Source: Paenibacillus sp. OV219 (GTDB taxonomy: Bacteria > Bacillota > Bacilli > Paenibacillales > Paenibacillaceae). Taken from it: a stretch of 41,564 nucleotides of DNA. The stretch spans positions 1 through 41,564 of the forward strand of contig NZ_FOCJ01000019.1 in assembly GCF_900110075.1 (NCBI RefSeq). Reading direction: 5' to 3'. Below the pieces are notes generated by a model. It was given only the letters and a program-made list of their open reading frames with translations, did not search any database and was not told where the DNA came from. The translations under genes were made by a program, and so were the position numbers. Numbering within the stretch: position 1 is the first letter of the stretch; every line of letters begins with the position of its first letter. Shown one piece after another: positions 41,481 through 41,564 of the stretch.

Positions 41481-41564
41481 TAGGATAAGCCCTCGACCGA
41501 TTAGTATTCGTCAGCTGCACACGTTGCCGCGCTTCCACCTCGAACCTATCAACCTGATCGTCTT
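41481..41564 (-). rRNA. 23S rRNA, 3' end (partial)
   Basis: The reverse complement reads AAGACGATCAGGTTGATAGG and ends in ACTAATCGGTCGAGGGCTTA, the conserved 23S 3' end. The gene runs off the right edge. The exact 3' base is uncertain by a few nucleotides. The spacer to tRNA-Thr has a CAGTTTTCAGG element but no 5S gene. Confidence 0.95.

Overview
The window looks like a chromosomal piece of a Gram-positive, spore-forming-type bacterium of the Paenibacillaceae (Paenibacillus/Cohnella-like). The grounds are strong Shine-Dalgarno sites (GGAGG), frequent TTG and GTG starts, SLH-anchored surface proteins, an LplB/YtcP-type sugar ABC transporter with a DUF3502-like binding protein, a membrane AraC regulator and a Firmicutes-type rRNA layout. 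Species cannot be read from the 83 nt of 16S present. Both ends lie inside rRNA genes on the minus strand (16S 5' end at left, 23S 3' end at right), so this is probably a contig between two rRNA operons.

Layout. 1-470: start of a 16S gene with tandem promoters. 480-6240: accessory metabolic genes (PhyH-type dioxygenase, NAD-dependent sugar epimerase, two small unknowns, a DUF1796 protein, a GT4 glycosyltransferase with a 60-aa companion, a GNAT acetyltransferase). 6270-9370: a sugar/polyol pair (Gfo/Idh/MocA oxidoreductase and a TIM-barrel isomerase) divergent from an AraC regulator whose start codon lies in the last copy of a 40-bp tandem repeat. 9370-10170: a gene-free stretch filled with hairpin repeats (four 26-bp palindromes, then about 3.6 copies of a 115-bp repeat). 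10170-10800: a 55-aa basic protein and a HEAT-repeat protein. 11015-17043: a membrane-bound AraC sensor-regulator divergent from a two-permease plus lipoprotein sugar ABC importer (the ATPase is not here). 17121-22324: a large subtilisin-family secreted protease followed in the same operon by an SLH protein.

22592-32631: a complete Kdp potassium system on the minus strand, in the order 126-aa orphan, 28-aa membrane peptide, kdpF, kdpA, kdpB, kdpC, split kdpD, kdpE. KdpD is unusual. The sensor half is a separate protein carrying two tandem KdpD+USP modules, the first degenerate, and the kinase half is a second gene. Two promoters in the region, one before kdp and one before the 126-aa gene, carry the same pair of 17-bp direct-repeat boxes, TTTAYM-N5-TTTACA. 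One of them equals the E. coli KdpE site as I remember it. This suggests a KdpE regulon that includes the 126-aa gene and the 28-aa peptide.

32758-41216: a hybrid histidine kinase; a type IV pilus fragment (prepilin, PilMN fusion interrupted by one extra T, PilO); ThpR RNA 2',3'-cyclic phosphodiesterase; and an SLH protein with five 80-aa Ig-like repeats. The right end holds a terminator, tRNA-Gly(GCC), tRNA-Thr(TGT) and the 23S 3' end. No 5S gene is seen next to the 23S. No insertion sequences, prophage genes or CRISPR arrays were found.
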